64,000 nucleotides of DNA from Symsagittifera roscoffensis (lineage: Eukaryota; Xenacoelomorpha; Acoela; Convolutidae): contig NC_087064.1 in the NCBI RefSeq assembly GCF_963678635.1, forward strand, positions 14,687,802 to 14,751,801, in the 5' to 3' direction. Position numbers and translations under genes: made by a program. This document shows, one piece after another, positions 29,501-40,799 of this stretch; position 1 is the first letter of the stretch, and every line of letters starts with the position of its first letter. Under the pieces are notes generated by a model. The model was not told where the DNA came from. It saw only the letters and a list, made by a program, of their open reading frames with translations, and searched no databases.

Positions 29501-30376
29501 TTTTTAAATTGTCATTTTGTTGCATTTTTAATTGATTTTAAAAAAAATCACCACTTTTTTTAACTTATAGCCATCGTACAGTTTGAGAGGTGATAAACGC
29601 CAATACTGCAATAATTTTGCTCTTTCCCTCACCCCGCCCCTATTCTGGGTTACCCAGTATAGGGGGATTTTAGGGACGAGGCAGTACCTGCGGTTTTCCA
29701 TTTCATCAATTTCATACTAAAATTTTTTGACTTCTTCTTCGAATTTTGAACTCTTGATTTCTTGATTAAGAGTGTTGTGCCTTATTTACTATGCTATAGG
29801 AGCTTAAAAGATCAGCAATCAGTCTTTTGAAATGTTTAACAAGACATGAAAAAGGCTTTGAAGTTTTGCCGCACTCATTTTGTTCATGCATGCTTTGAAC
29901 TCATTTTGATTCAGCACATATTTTAATGATTCCGCATTTTGTGTCAAGCTTAATTGTTCAACAAAACTATCTTCCATCTTTATGCCGACATTGTGTTCTA
30001 CGAGGATATCAAAGAATCTGGGGCAAGTTTCCTTTTTCTCTTATCTGGGACAAGATGGGGCTCTTTTTCTTTTTCCCCCCACCTGCAAATTTTTCAGTTT
30101 GAAATTACTGTTCACTTTGTCCGATTGTCATGAAAATTGACATGCAGACTGATTCATTCATAACAAACATTATTGGTCTTCATAATTAACCTTGTAAAAC
30201 CACTCGTTAGACTATAAAATTCATGTTTGTTTGAGGTGGGGGGAAAAGGAAAAAGAGCCCAAGATGGCATTGGACAAGTTGTCATCTGGGGCAAGTTGGA
30301 ATCGGACAAGTTGGGCTGGTACAAGTTGACTTGGGGCAAATTGACATGTAACCTTTTTTTAATATATCGTGACATT

Positions 30377-30900
30377 CGAAAGCCCTACATTAAAAAGAAA
30401 TTACCAGGCTTGAAATACTCAATTTGCAAGCTATAAAAAACAGATATTTTTTCAAGTTATATCAATGCAGGCAAAAACAAAACAGTCATCACAAATTTGA
30501 AAATTTCGTTTTGCTGTTTTTTGATGAAAGTCGTTATAGTAAGAAAAAATTGTATAATTTTAGCGCAGAATAGCCGTTTTGTTTTCAACAATGACAAAGA
30601 GTATCATTTTTGCGGGTTTTGTTGTTAGGTAATATAATGATTTTCTCTGCTTCATTTGTTGTGGTCGTAAAATTCTGTGATACATGCTCAGCAATCGGTT
30701 ATTATTGACTATAATTTCTTCCGTTGCGTTCTTTTGAAATTTGTTATAAATAAGTTAATCAAGAATCTTATAAAATTGCCGTGAAAAATTTGAGATTGAT
30801 TAAGTGTGAACTCTTAAAAATCAATTGATTAGCCTCAACTGCCTACAACCTCATGTGACAACGATATTTTATTAGCTAGAAATTGCAACTTCGAAACTCG
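30377..30900. other. Non-coding DNA right of the MULE
   Basis: No gene, RNA or repeat that I can support. Confidence 0.4.
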
Positions 30901-30904
30901 GTTG

Positions 30905-31350
30905 AGCTGATGAAATGCAAGCCAAACTCGGCCGAAGCATACCTCAAGCACTTTCGAAAGCCACCGATATTCGGAAGAGAACGTCAAAAAATACCTTGAG
31001 CACCGTCGAAACATACCTCGAGCACGGTTGGGAAATGTTGATATTCGGTTGACTACGGTGAAAACGTGCCTCAAGCACAATTGAAACATACCTTAAGCAC
31101 ACTCGTCGAAAGATCGATTTTTGGCTAACCAGGATAAAAAAATTCTCGAACACGATCAAGGTGTTTCTCCAGTGCGACCAAAACATGTTCAAAGCATGAG
31201 GAAAGATATCGATGATCGGCCAAGGACGGAAAAAAAACTTCGAGCAGCGTCGAAAACTCTCTCAAGTTTGTCGGAAGTTACCAATTTTTGATCAAATTCG
31301 GTCGAAAATAACTCGAGCATATTCGAAGTATGCCTCGAGTTTAACCAAAA
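30905..31350. repeat. Degenerate minisatellite (CGAAACATACCTCGAGCAC-like unit)
   Basis: Variants of GTCGAAACATACCTCGAGCAC recur through the tract with irregular spacing of about 25 to 40 bp, interleaved with a longer-range motif around GATATTCGG or GATTTTTGG. Units are strongly diverged. Open frames on the minus strand here (30835-31192) are by-products of the repeat. Confidence 0.6.
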
Positions 31351-31416
31351 ACTGAGATGAGCTGATTAAGAATTGGAAATTAGCCAGTTTTTAGCATTGC
31401 AAAATTCATAACATCT

Positions 31417-31585
31417 CCCGGGTTGACCAAAATGTGCAACCATACGTCGCACCATGCATGGTTCCATGGAAGCCATGAAAAATTGCCGACGTATTTTTAT
31501 TGCTACGCATGATTAGTCATTTTCCATACAAATCATGCATGGATGTGCATGGTTGCGCATTATCTTCTATGGTGGGCAACCCGGG
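31417..31585. mobile_element. Small palindromic MITE-like element (169 bp)
   Basis: The left end CCCGGGTTGACCA is matched, inverted, by the right end TGGTGGGCAACCCGGG. Just inside, GTGCAACCAT is matched by ATGGTTGCGCA, and the centre has repeated CATGCATGG motifs. No clear target duplication is visible. Family unassigned. Confidence 0.6.
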
Positions 31586-33204
31586 CTGTTCTCTGCTTTA
31601 TTTGTGGCTAAAGTTTATCAATAATTAAGCGTCTGTGTCTGAGAAATTTGTGCGTGAGACTCATAATCTCTAGGTTGCACATCGAATCCAAGACGTAGCC
31701 AAATTTTTCCTAATTTGAGGCTTATTTCTATTTTTTCTGTTTGCACTCTCTAGAGCTGCTTTATGTAGTGTGGTCACTAGTGTATGCAATGCGCGTTGTC
31801 ACTATCTGTTTACTGATAATTTAGAGGACAGTCACCAGAAGTCGGCCATCACCTGGTCTCAAACTCAATTACAGAAAATTTTTTGTATAAACGACAAAAA
31901 ATGTCTTCATACAAAACAGAACGCTAGAAAGCAAAGAACTAAATGGGAATTATACAAGTCAGAATTCATTCGAGACGGCCGTAAAAAGTCTGAAGCTAGT
32001 CGAACATTTTTTTTCTATCTAGGCGAAGTTAAACCAGCTACCATTCCGCAAGCAGTACTAGTTTTTAATATGTGTTCACATCAACCCTGCTATAACCATA
32101 GATCGTTTTCAAATCTCTCTCACTTTCTACCCTGATGGAACCAACATCTGAGTCTAAGAAAAAATAAATTCTGAATGCTACGATTTAATTGTATCAGCCA
32201 CTCTGTAAAGTTACCCGTAATTTCAAGTTGGACAGCTACAAAAGTAATCTCACTTAGCGCTTTTAGAAAAATACAATTTTGAGAAAAAAAACAAAACCGT
32301 TTACTCCCCATAGGTCAATTATACTCACTTCGCCAAAAAGTTGAGAATACAGAGGGTGGTGGGTGGTCTCTTCATCGCAGTACAAGGATTTGAACAAAGT
32401 TAAAAAAGTAAATTTTATTCTTGACGGAACTCTGGAAACTCTGATTATCTCAGTAGAAGCCAAGTCGAGAAATTTTGTTGTGATAATTTTTTCCGCATAC
32501 CTTGCTGATTTTCTGGTACCAAATTCTGCTAGCATACTGAGGGATGCCAACACAGACTCCGAATTGCATTGTTTAATTGCAATTCGGACATTTTTAGTCG
32601 AGGTTTCAGTTGAACCAAAACAAACTTATACTGGGCTCAACCAAATATTTGAAGCATCTTGTTTTGTCCTGAATACCTCCTGAGTTTTATGTCTTAAGTT
32701 TTATTTTGATGCACGCCGATCCAACCCGGCTGCAAATTTATGTCTTCATCCTTCTAAAAAGGCCCATTACAAACACCCTGGACCTCTAGCCCTCTACTGT
32801 TTGATTTCTCTTTAATAATTCACTGACTGAAAACTAAATCCATCGGATGTGGAAAAATTTGACTACAATAGTGATCCGCAGGCTTGCCACGAAAAAAAAT
32901 CCTAAAGAATCGGCCGGGCGGGTGAGTAATTTTTACCCAAGCCATTACAAGCTTCATCATAAGTATATAAAAAAGATTTCACTCGAAATGTTCATGTCTA
33001 CTTTAAGCCTTAACGTTTAAACATTTCACGGTACCCTGAGATAAATATATTAAAACAAACATGTTTTATCGAGCGTTATTATAATTGCCATCTCCAGTTA
33101 TAGAAGTGAACGTGTAAAAATTAATCTTGAATTAAGTAACGAAAGAAAAGAATGAAAAAGAAAAAATTTAAAAGCAGACGAAAAAATTTGCTAAAAAATA
33201 TTTT
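31586..33204. other. Unassigned DNA with two weak frames
   Basis: Plus-strand frames at 31770-32135 (GTG start only) and 32363-32683 are longer than most here and slightly less AT-rich, and could be decayed coding sequence. I see no motif, splice context or family, so I do not call them genes. Confidence 0.35.
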
Positions 33205-34385
33205 GTATTAAAGTCCAGCTAAAGTTATTTTTGCTAAGACCTCAATTCAAATGATCAATCATAGTAATTTTTGTTTAATTTTCTTGAGCAAAGTTCTTGA
33301 TTCAACTCTTCCTCGGTTTTTTGTGAATGATGAACCCAAATTTAAACAAAACTATAAGTTCTGAGAAATGTTTGATGTTAAGTATAGTGAAATAAGGTAA
33401 ATGATGTAAAAAAATTTTTCATGTTGAAATAACAAAAAAAAGAATGAAAAATTTAGAATGTGGATGAACCGAAACCAAAACGTCTTCATAAATGATCACT
33501 ATCTCTTTTTCGCTTCTACAACATAATTTATCAAGATTATTCTGTAGAGATTTGGTTTTTCAAGCTTACTCCTGCTTCCTGCTTTATAAAAGTATTCGCC
33601 TTTGAACTCACTTTGCTTGAAAATTTAGTCAAAACTGGGAAATCTAAGGGGGATATTAATGTCAATTGAACAAACAATTTGCAGGCAAAGGCCAAATTAG
33701 AAAGTAAACCGTCTAAATATTACCATGTATTTTGCACTTTCTTACTTTAAGCAGAGAAAAAGTCTCTTCTGTAATTTTTTACTAACAGTATTATTGTAAT
33801 TTATTCCGCAAACACACAATTTTTGTAATCACTTTTCTCGCAAAATATAGTTGAAAACCGTTTATTGTGGATTGTTGTCAGAAGTTTCTCAAAATTGTTC
33901 TGGTGAGAGAAAGTTTGAACTTAATGAAGCATTCCAAATAAATTACCTAAGCATATTGTAGAAAAGAAAATTTTTAGGTAATCTTTTACGAAAAATCTGT
34001 TGGTTTTGATCTGAAAAGCTTCGATGTTTCTTTCTACAGTAGAAATATTTCTGTTATTCACTGCAATACAAGTGGAAAAAAGCCAATAAACCAAGTTATG
34101 AAAAAATTTCCCCTTAAAACACTCATAAAATTGACTCACAAAACAAAATCCAGGTATAAACCGTAACAATTGAAATTTTTTTTTAAATACTAAAGCTAAA
34201 TTCACTTCCAAAAATCTACCAAGCAATAATTTACAGTTCCACCTATTTTTGTAAATGAAATAAATTTGAAGCTAAGAAGAACACAGCAGTATATCTGAAT
34301 ATTGTTTTATTCTTCATCTAATATCTTCCGCAAGCTCTAATTTTTCTGGATTTTAACAAAAAGTATAGGTAAATTAGTGGAAAAG
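33205..34385 (+). repeat. Left arm of a large inverted repeat
   Basis: This arm is the reverse complement, with moderate divergence, of 37330-38485. Landmark matches: ATCTAATATCTTCCGCAAGC (34318) with its complement near 37383; AAGCTTCGATGTTTCT (34017) with its complement near 37686; ATTTTGCACTTTCTTAC (33730) with its complement near 37951; GAATGATGAACCCAAA (33324) with its complement near 38360. The outer end is near AGTCCAGCT (33211) and the inner end near AAATTAGTGG (34371). Confidence 0.85.
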
Positions 34386-35403
34386 CTTATCTTGTTGGAT
34401 TTTTGTTTAATCTATTACTTATAAACAAAAATGAAACAAAATTATCTCATCTCAAAATTCTCAGAGAATTGAATTCAATTTCTATTTTTTATTGTCAAAA
34501 AAATTCAGCTTTTTTTCTGGGTTTTTGCTTGATCCATCAATCTCAAATTGATTACAATTTGAACAAAACTTACTCGGATAACTGTATTTTTCAACGATCC
34601 TTCAAAAATCCAAAGCAAAGTTGACACCAAAAACTCCATTTGCTAAAAACCTTAGGAAAAAAATTGTGAACCCGAAAACGTTATGTAGTTGTTTTAACCT
34701 TATCATTCAAAGTTTAAGTGAGTTTCTGGTGCAGACTTAAGCACACTATTATCTGGAAACCTTCGAGGTCCAACAAAAGTATCCAATTTTTCATCTTTTC
34801 TATGTCAGTTATCAAAAACAGTAATAAACCAAGTATTTGCTTAAAAATGCACTGCTTTCTGAACGCAATCAAAATCACTAAACTCGGAAGTTTGTTGAAA
34901 ACAAATAGGCAAAACGATTCAATTAGTTGGTGTTTTATAAGTATTTATTAGATTTTTTACAATTTTTTAGCCTTTACGGTTGCATTTATTAGCTCTTCTG
35001 ATGTGATTTTACAGCTAACTTATAACAACAAAATTCCCGTAAGCACGCCACCATTGTAGTTCTCACTGCAGATTCAAGATTTTCGGATCAGTTTTCAGTG
35101 ATATTTTCACGATAATTTGAATCCGATTATCACTCGAGTTGGTTTTATCATCACTCAAAACCTGGGAACAAAAGCATAAATTAACAATTAGGATATGCGT
35201 TGAAATGATTTCTTAGTTTTTACTAATATAATTTAACTCTATAAAAATTGCATCGAATTTGAAATTTTTCAAGCTACAATTTCTCAGAAAAATTACTATT
35301 TATAGTAATTTCTCCTGAGTTTCCTGTTTTTTGAAGATATATATTTTTAAATTTACCGTCTCGCGATGTGTTGTTGGAAGGTGCTGATCGTGTTTCTCAT
35401 CAC
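34386..35403. other. Spacer of the large inverted repeat, left part
   Basis: AT-rich, with no supported gene. Small plus-strand frames (34403-34624, 34718-34951) have no coding signature. Confidence 0.4.
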
Positions 35404-35600
35404 CTTGAATAAAATGATTTTGAGAAGAAGATTGCTTCTTCTTGACACGAAGATTCAGTTCTTTGCTGCAAAAAATGAAAATTACAATTTGGACTTTTCA
35501 AAACTCCACAGGTTTTACGACGTTTTGATGCATTTTGGCTTGTGTAACATCTTCTACACTCAGGACATGCAAATCGTTTGGTTCTATTCAGTGACGACAT
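35404..35600 (-). CDS. Exon-like segment with a zinc-finger-like motif
   Basis: On the minus strand the acceptor GATTTAG directly precedes an ATG (35600) and the donor CAAG|GTGATG follows at 35404. The peptide contains FACPECRRCY and then KRRKTCG, followed by SPNCNFHF. This spacing resembles the C2H2-like finger at the C-terminus of insect BTB/lola-type factors (F-x-C-x2-C-x3-Y ... C-G ... C-x-F). The usual His of the first finger appears to be Arg. It may be an isoform-type alternative exon or a decayed copy. It lies between the arms of the large inverted repeat. Confidence 0.35.
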
Positions 35601-37056
35601 CTAAATCAGTAGGTAAAGAACTTGAGAGCAAATGGGAGATTTGGACAGTCCAAAAAATTTTATAAGGAGACTCACACTAACTTTGAATATACTCAAAAAA
35701 CGAAAAAATGAAAAACAAAACTTATGCAAGTAGTAGAGCGATTGCATTTAACGTATCAAAAAAATCAGAGTGAAAGGCCTTCGCTGTTGCTTAAGGAAAA
35801 CCAATCAATCAGAACTGAGTATTGTTTTAGTAACACTGTTTGATCAAGATCAAACAATCTGAGTCTAGCCTTTGCCAAAAGTGAAGTGTGTATTATTTTT
35901 CAGAAGCCTGAATCCTTGTTTGAAAAATGTCTATCCAGAAACATTTGAATTTCCTTGAGCTACTTTACAAAAAATGAAAAAATTCCAATTGATTTTTTTA
36001 TTGATGAAATAGATGTCGACCCTTACTTTTTTCATATGATTTTGGACGTTTATATTGAGTTTTTCGACTAAATAAAGGTCAATTTAGAGAAATTTACACA
36101 TTCAAAGAGTTAAGCTTTGAACCGAGTAATGAGTATCAAAACTATAAACTTACGGTTGAACAACACCTGACAAGGAAAAAAAATTTTTCTCGAAAACTTG
36201 AAATCGATTTTAAAGTCGTACGATGAAATATCAAACTCACCAGCAAAGCTCTTTATTCTTCCGTTTTTTAAAAGATTTTCAAAGTTTAAAATCCTGCATG
36301 AACAACTTTCGACTTCCAGAGATTGGCTTTGAAAAGCTCATCTTCGAGCTATCCTCTCAAATTATCATCAAAGTCAAAGAAATTAACTATCTTCTCAAAA
36401 ACCAACAATTTTTCATTGATTATATACCAAAAAAAAACCAATTGACTTGATGAGAAAACATGTAGAGATGCTACTTGTTGTAATTTCCTTTCTTGTGTTA
36501 CTTGTATTGGCGTTATTTCCTATTTTTACAGCAAACAACCTGTCGTGATTTATTTTTGCTATTTCCTCTGTGTATATTTTGGAAAAATGAAGTCCTTAAA
36601 AGATAATTTTTTTTCTAATTGGATGCAACCAGAACAGAAATGAACATTTTTTGTGAGTGGAAACGACAATGTCAATACTCTTTATTGGATATGACTTTAA
36701 AATGAAGTTTCCATAAAAAGGAGCTGAAATCTGATATGCGCGACTACAGACCGGATAAAGAAAATCAATTCTGATCGGTTAAACCTTCACATTTGAGTTG
36801 AAGGTACCCCTCACTCTTGACTTATAATAATTCCATTTTCAACTCAACTACCGTCAGCTACCTCTTCTCTCAGCTCAAAACATTTTATTTTCAACTTAAC
36901 TACCGTCAACTACCTGCTCTCTCAGCTCTAAAACAGTCATTTTTCTTTTTTTAACTCTGACTCTTTTACTCAATTTTTTGTTCGATATGATTTTCTCAGT
37001 GCAAAACAGCAACTTTATGTACTCGGTAGAAATTCCTACTGATCTACAAATTCAAG
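35601..37056. other. Spacer of the large inverted repeat, right part
   Basis: AT-rich, with no supported gene; contains the short tandem duplication at 36836-36950. Confidence 0.4.
36836..36950 (+). repeat. Tandem duplication, ~54-bp period
   Basis: CAACT(C/T)AACTACCGTCA(G/A)CTACCT followed by CTCTCAGCTC occurs at about 36840 and again at about 36894. Confidence 0.75.
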
Positions 37057-37068
37057 TGCGAGAAACAG

Positions 37069-37302
37069 TCTCCGGAGTGTTTTTTGGCACGAATGAACAT
37101 CGCGATCCAAGTTTGGCACTTGATGGAAGTGATGCGAAGGGATTTCAACGAACATCATATGACGCAAGAACCCACCAAAGAGAACCAACTTGAAACAATG
37201 CAAATGATGGAGGAAGTGTCAAAGCATGTGGGAGTGAACTACCCCGCGATCCTTGACTCTAGATATGTGGCTCAACCAGTCAACGACTTCCTCTGTCCTT
37301 GA
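37069..37302 (+). CDS. Exon-like segment, unknown gene (terminal exon)
   Basis: From a possible acceptor GAGAAACAG the frame is open to a TGA at 37300-37302 and is markedly less AT-rich than its surroundings. The peptide is Met-rich and helical (MNIAIQVWHLMEVMRRDF, QLETMQMMEEVSKHV) and ends PVNDFLCP. An alternative frame over the same DNA (36978-37193) is also open, so strand is more certain than frame. No family recognised. It lies just inside the right arm of the large inverted repeat. Confidence 0.4.
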   Translation, partial: SPECFLARMNIAIQVWHLMEVMRRDFNEHHMTQEPTKENQLETMQMMEEVSKHVGVNYPAILDSRYVAQPVNDFLCP

Positions 37303-37329
37303 GAGGAGGAGATGGGATCAAACGGAAAC

Positions 37330-38485
37330 CCCACTAATTTATCTATACTTTTTGTTAAAATCCAGAAAAATTAGTGCTTGCGGAAGATATTAGATGAAGA
37401 ATAAATCAAAATTCAGATATACTGCGGTGTTCTTATTAGCTTCAAACTTATTTCATCTACAAAACTAGGTGAAACTGTAAATTATTGCTCGGTAGATTTT
37501 TGGAAATGAATTTAGCTTTAAGTTTTAAAAAAAAATTGTTCAATTGATACGGTTTTTACTTGGGTTTTGTTTTCTGAGTCAATTTTCTGAGTGTTAAATA
37601 GGAAATTTTTAAAATAATTTTGTTTATTGACTTTTTTCCACTTGTATTGCAAGGAATAACATAAAAACTTCTTCTGTAGAGAAAAACATCGAAGCTTTTC
37701 AGACAAAAATCAACAGGTTTGTTCTTACAATTTTTCGTACAAGATTACCTATATATTCTCATTTCTACCATATGAATTTGTAATTCATTGGAAAGCTTCA
37801 TTAAGTTCCAATTTTCTCTCACCAGAACACTTCTGAGAAACTTCTGACAACATACAAACGAAAAAGGTTTTCAACTATAGTTTGCAAGAGAAGTGATTAC
37901 AAAATTGTGTGTTTGCAAAAAAAATAACTTATGAAGAGACTTGTTCTCTGCTGAAGGTAAGAAGGTGCAAAATACATGGTTATATTTAGACGATTTCCAT
38001 TCTAAATTGGCCTTTGCCTGCAAATTGTTCGTTCAATTGACATTAATATCCCCCTAAATGACCCAATTTTGACTAAATTTGCATGCAAAAACGAGTTCAA
38101 AAACGAAAACCTATTTAAACCAGAAATAACCTAGAAAAACCAAATCTCTACAAATATTCATGATAAATTATGTCGAAGAAGCTAAAAAGAGATATCGATC
38201 AGTTATGAAGAAACTTTGCTTTCACTTCATTCAGTCTAAAAAACCTTAGAAAATTTTTCACACCTTATTTTTTTTAAAATAATTTATTATACATCAATAA
38301 TTTAAATTTATTATATTTAACATCAAACATTTCTCAGAACTTGTACTTTTGTAAAAGTTTGGGTTCATCATTCACAAAAAAACGATGAAGAATTAACTTG
38401 TGAACTTTGCTCCACAAATTCCTAAAAGTGATCTATTGAATTGAGTATTTAGTTTTTATCAAAAGTATTTTAAGCTGGACTAACA
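37330..38485 (-). repeat. Right arm of a large inverted repeat
   Basis: Partner of 33205-34385. The inner end CCACTAATTTATC at 37340 mirrors AAATTAGTGG on the left, and the outer end near AGCTGGACT (38471) mirrors AGTCCAGCT. Arms are about 1.15 kb with a spacer of about 2.95 kb. Confidence 0.85.
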
Positions 38486-40501
38486 AAAATAGTTAACTTT
38501 TGATAGGAGGTGTAAATTGGATAAAATTGGATAAACGCTGAAAGTAAATTGAATCAATTTAAATCACTTTTCAAAAAATTTAGGTTTTTTATGGGATTCG
38601 TCCAAGAATTTGAAAGTTTCAGCTTATGTTCAATTTCAAACATAGCTATTAGCCTTGTTTCTGATCTTCACAACACTATATAACACGCATCTGAGCTTAA
38701 ATTAGCTCAAATCTTATCGTCTTTCTATTTTTTTTTCAAATCTTATCGTGTTATCAAATTTTATCATACTCATAGTTTTAATCAAAATTTTCATCATTAT
38801 CTTAACAAGTTACCATTTAATCAACACTTTGGGTTTTAACGCCTTTCACGTAAAATGCCATCGTTTTTTTACGATTAGAAAAAATTCGATTACAAAAATT
38901 GGCCAAAACTTTGTAAAAAAAAACTTACCATCAGAAACTTACTATCCATCTATTATAAGACGTTGTAAAACCTATTTTCTATATTAACACATGGCTTTTA
39001 AAAATTCACCTTTAGAATCTGAAACATTGCTTTATCAGCAGAATCGAGCGCCAAAAATTTTCTCGAATCTTACCATCTTACCATCTGAAATCCCGAAACC
39101 TATAACCTTAATACATGGGAAAACTATTGCCTATGCTATTAAATAGGGTGGAGGCCGGATAGTCTATAGCCTATGTTAATACATGGGGTCTCCACCCAAT
39201 ATGACGATTTGGCTCCAACATCTACTACTTTTACGAATGAAAGGAAAATTTTTAGAAGCAATCAGTTTTTGTTTAAATCAATTTTATCTCGGTGGGATAC
39301 TTTCAGTTTTGAATACATTCCGTTGTATGGCTTGTTGTGAGCAACAGTTTCTGGTTTATATCCCACATTGTTAGTCTTTTTTTTGCAGTATCCTAGAATT
39401 TATATTGAACTGATCTTGTTTTTTTACGACATTGTTTGGCTACTGTTTGTGTTTTCTATGAAAATAAAATTCACAGGACTCACTTTGATAATTACAGGCA
39501 ACGTATAAAATTTAAAATTGTTGGTTTAAGTAGCTTAGCTCAGCTGAACCTTGTTAAATAGAGAAACTTTTTTTAAACTTTCGACGTCCGATTTGTTGCA
39601 GCTGTACCCTGAATCCTACAACTTCCAATAGAGTTGTGTGGTAAGTTTATAATTGATCTTTTCAGGCCAATATATCTAGCAGTTTGCCTAGTATTCTTTA
39701 TTTTTCTTAAACTCTCTAATTTTTTAAACTGGAAATATAGACTTATATCTGGAATTTTGTTACTGTACTTTGATTTTGAGCCGTACAAATCGTGCAATGA
39801 CGTTGGTATTCTATTGGTACTCTCTTTGCACCAGCTCTTTCCCTAGTGTCAGATCATAGTTCCTTCCCTGATGAAGGTGTCAATCATAATTTTTACTGAA
39901 GTTAAATTAAAGAAACTTTTAGGACTAGCCTCAATTGAATAAGTAGTAGAAAATAAACGCAAGCGCACTAAAGGATTTGGTTACATTGTTAATGAAATAA
40001 ATCTTTTTATCAATCAATTTAGGGTGCTTCTAAACTTCAGATAGGGATATTTATCTCCTTATTTAACGAAAAAGAGACTTTAAAATTGTTTCAGCAAACA
40101 TGAATCAAGCAGATAAAAAAAGTTTCGAAGTACTGATCATAAATTGTGTTTCTGAACACACATTTGCACCTAATTTAAGTTTCATTGTTTTTCTTTAAAC
40201 TTTGCAAAAGACCTTACTCAACGTTATTTTGATCTCTTTTTCATCTCAGATCAAGTAACTCACTCAAGCGATACGTTTCAAAATTACACCTGTTTTTAAT
40301 GGTAGATCTATACCATTAAAATAATTCTTTGATTTACTGACCTTGAAAAAACTGGCCAGGAATTAGATGCAAAATAAATAAATTTTTTAAGCGTGATAAA
40401 TATATATTTTTAGTCTATGAGCCAGAGCGATCTAGCAGATTCGGGTTTGAAATTAAGGCGTTTCTATCTGATATTGAAAAACTTCAAGACAGACGACATT
40501 T
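38486..40501. other. Non-coding AT-rich DNA
   Basis: No gene that I can support. TAATACATGG recurs near 39108 and 39178. Confidence 0.4.
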
Positions 40502-40798
40502 CGTTAGCCAGACGACTTTAAACAACATCAATTTTAAGCGTGAATGAGTGCGTTTGCGCTTTAGCAAAACACGGTTTTTGACAGACGACAACCTATCAAT
40601 CAAGGTCGGCGAAGGTCATTTTATGAACTAAATTGTTAAATTTTATTAAATAAACAAAAAGTTTTTTTTGAGGGGGTTCGAACCGGTTTACGAGGGGTCG
40701 GTTTGTACTTCCGGTCGTTACCGCAAGCTGCACGGCCATTGGCTCTCTACTTTACCCTCTTTATAGTTCAGACTTGTATAATATGTAACTATAGTTCA
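40502..40798 (-). repeat. 3' LTR-like repeat of the BEL/Pao element
   Basis: Shares GTTAGCCAGACGACTTTAAAC, GTGAATGAGTG, GCGCTTTAGCAAAACACGG, AAATTGTTAAATTTTA and GCACGGCCATTGGCTCTCT with 49561-49867 in the same order, with moderate divergence. It abuts the integrase C-terminal coding sequence. Confidence 0.75.
40671..40750 (-). promoter_or_regulatory. tRNA-like Pol III box A/B motif inside the BEL repeat
   Basis: On the minus strand ATGGCCGTGCAGC resembles box A and CCGGTTCGAACCCC, about 45 bases on, matches box B. The sequence between has a possible CGG...CCG anticodon-type stem. The sister copy at 49735-49815 keeps the same layout. A full cloverleaf cannot be drawn. Confidence 0.4.
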
Positions 40799-40799
40799 A

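Larger units (their letters stand above)
27887..30365 (+). mobile_element. FLYWCH/MULE (Mutator-like) DNA transposon, internally deleted
   Basis: The ends are diverged terminal inverted repeats of about 140 bp. The left end (27890-28030) and the reverse complement of the right end (30255-30360) both read ...TTTTGG, then TTTGCCCCAAGTCAA, and then repeated AACTTG(T/C)CC motifs. Flanking ATCGTG(T/A)CATT at 27876-27886 and 30366-30376 is an 11-bp target duplication with one mismatch, in the range expected for Mutator-like elements. Inside are a FLYWCH N-terminal segment and a C-terminal MULE transposase segment on the plus strand, without the catalytic middle. Confidence 0.82.
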
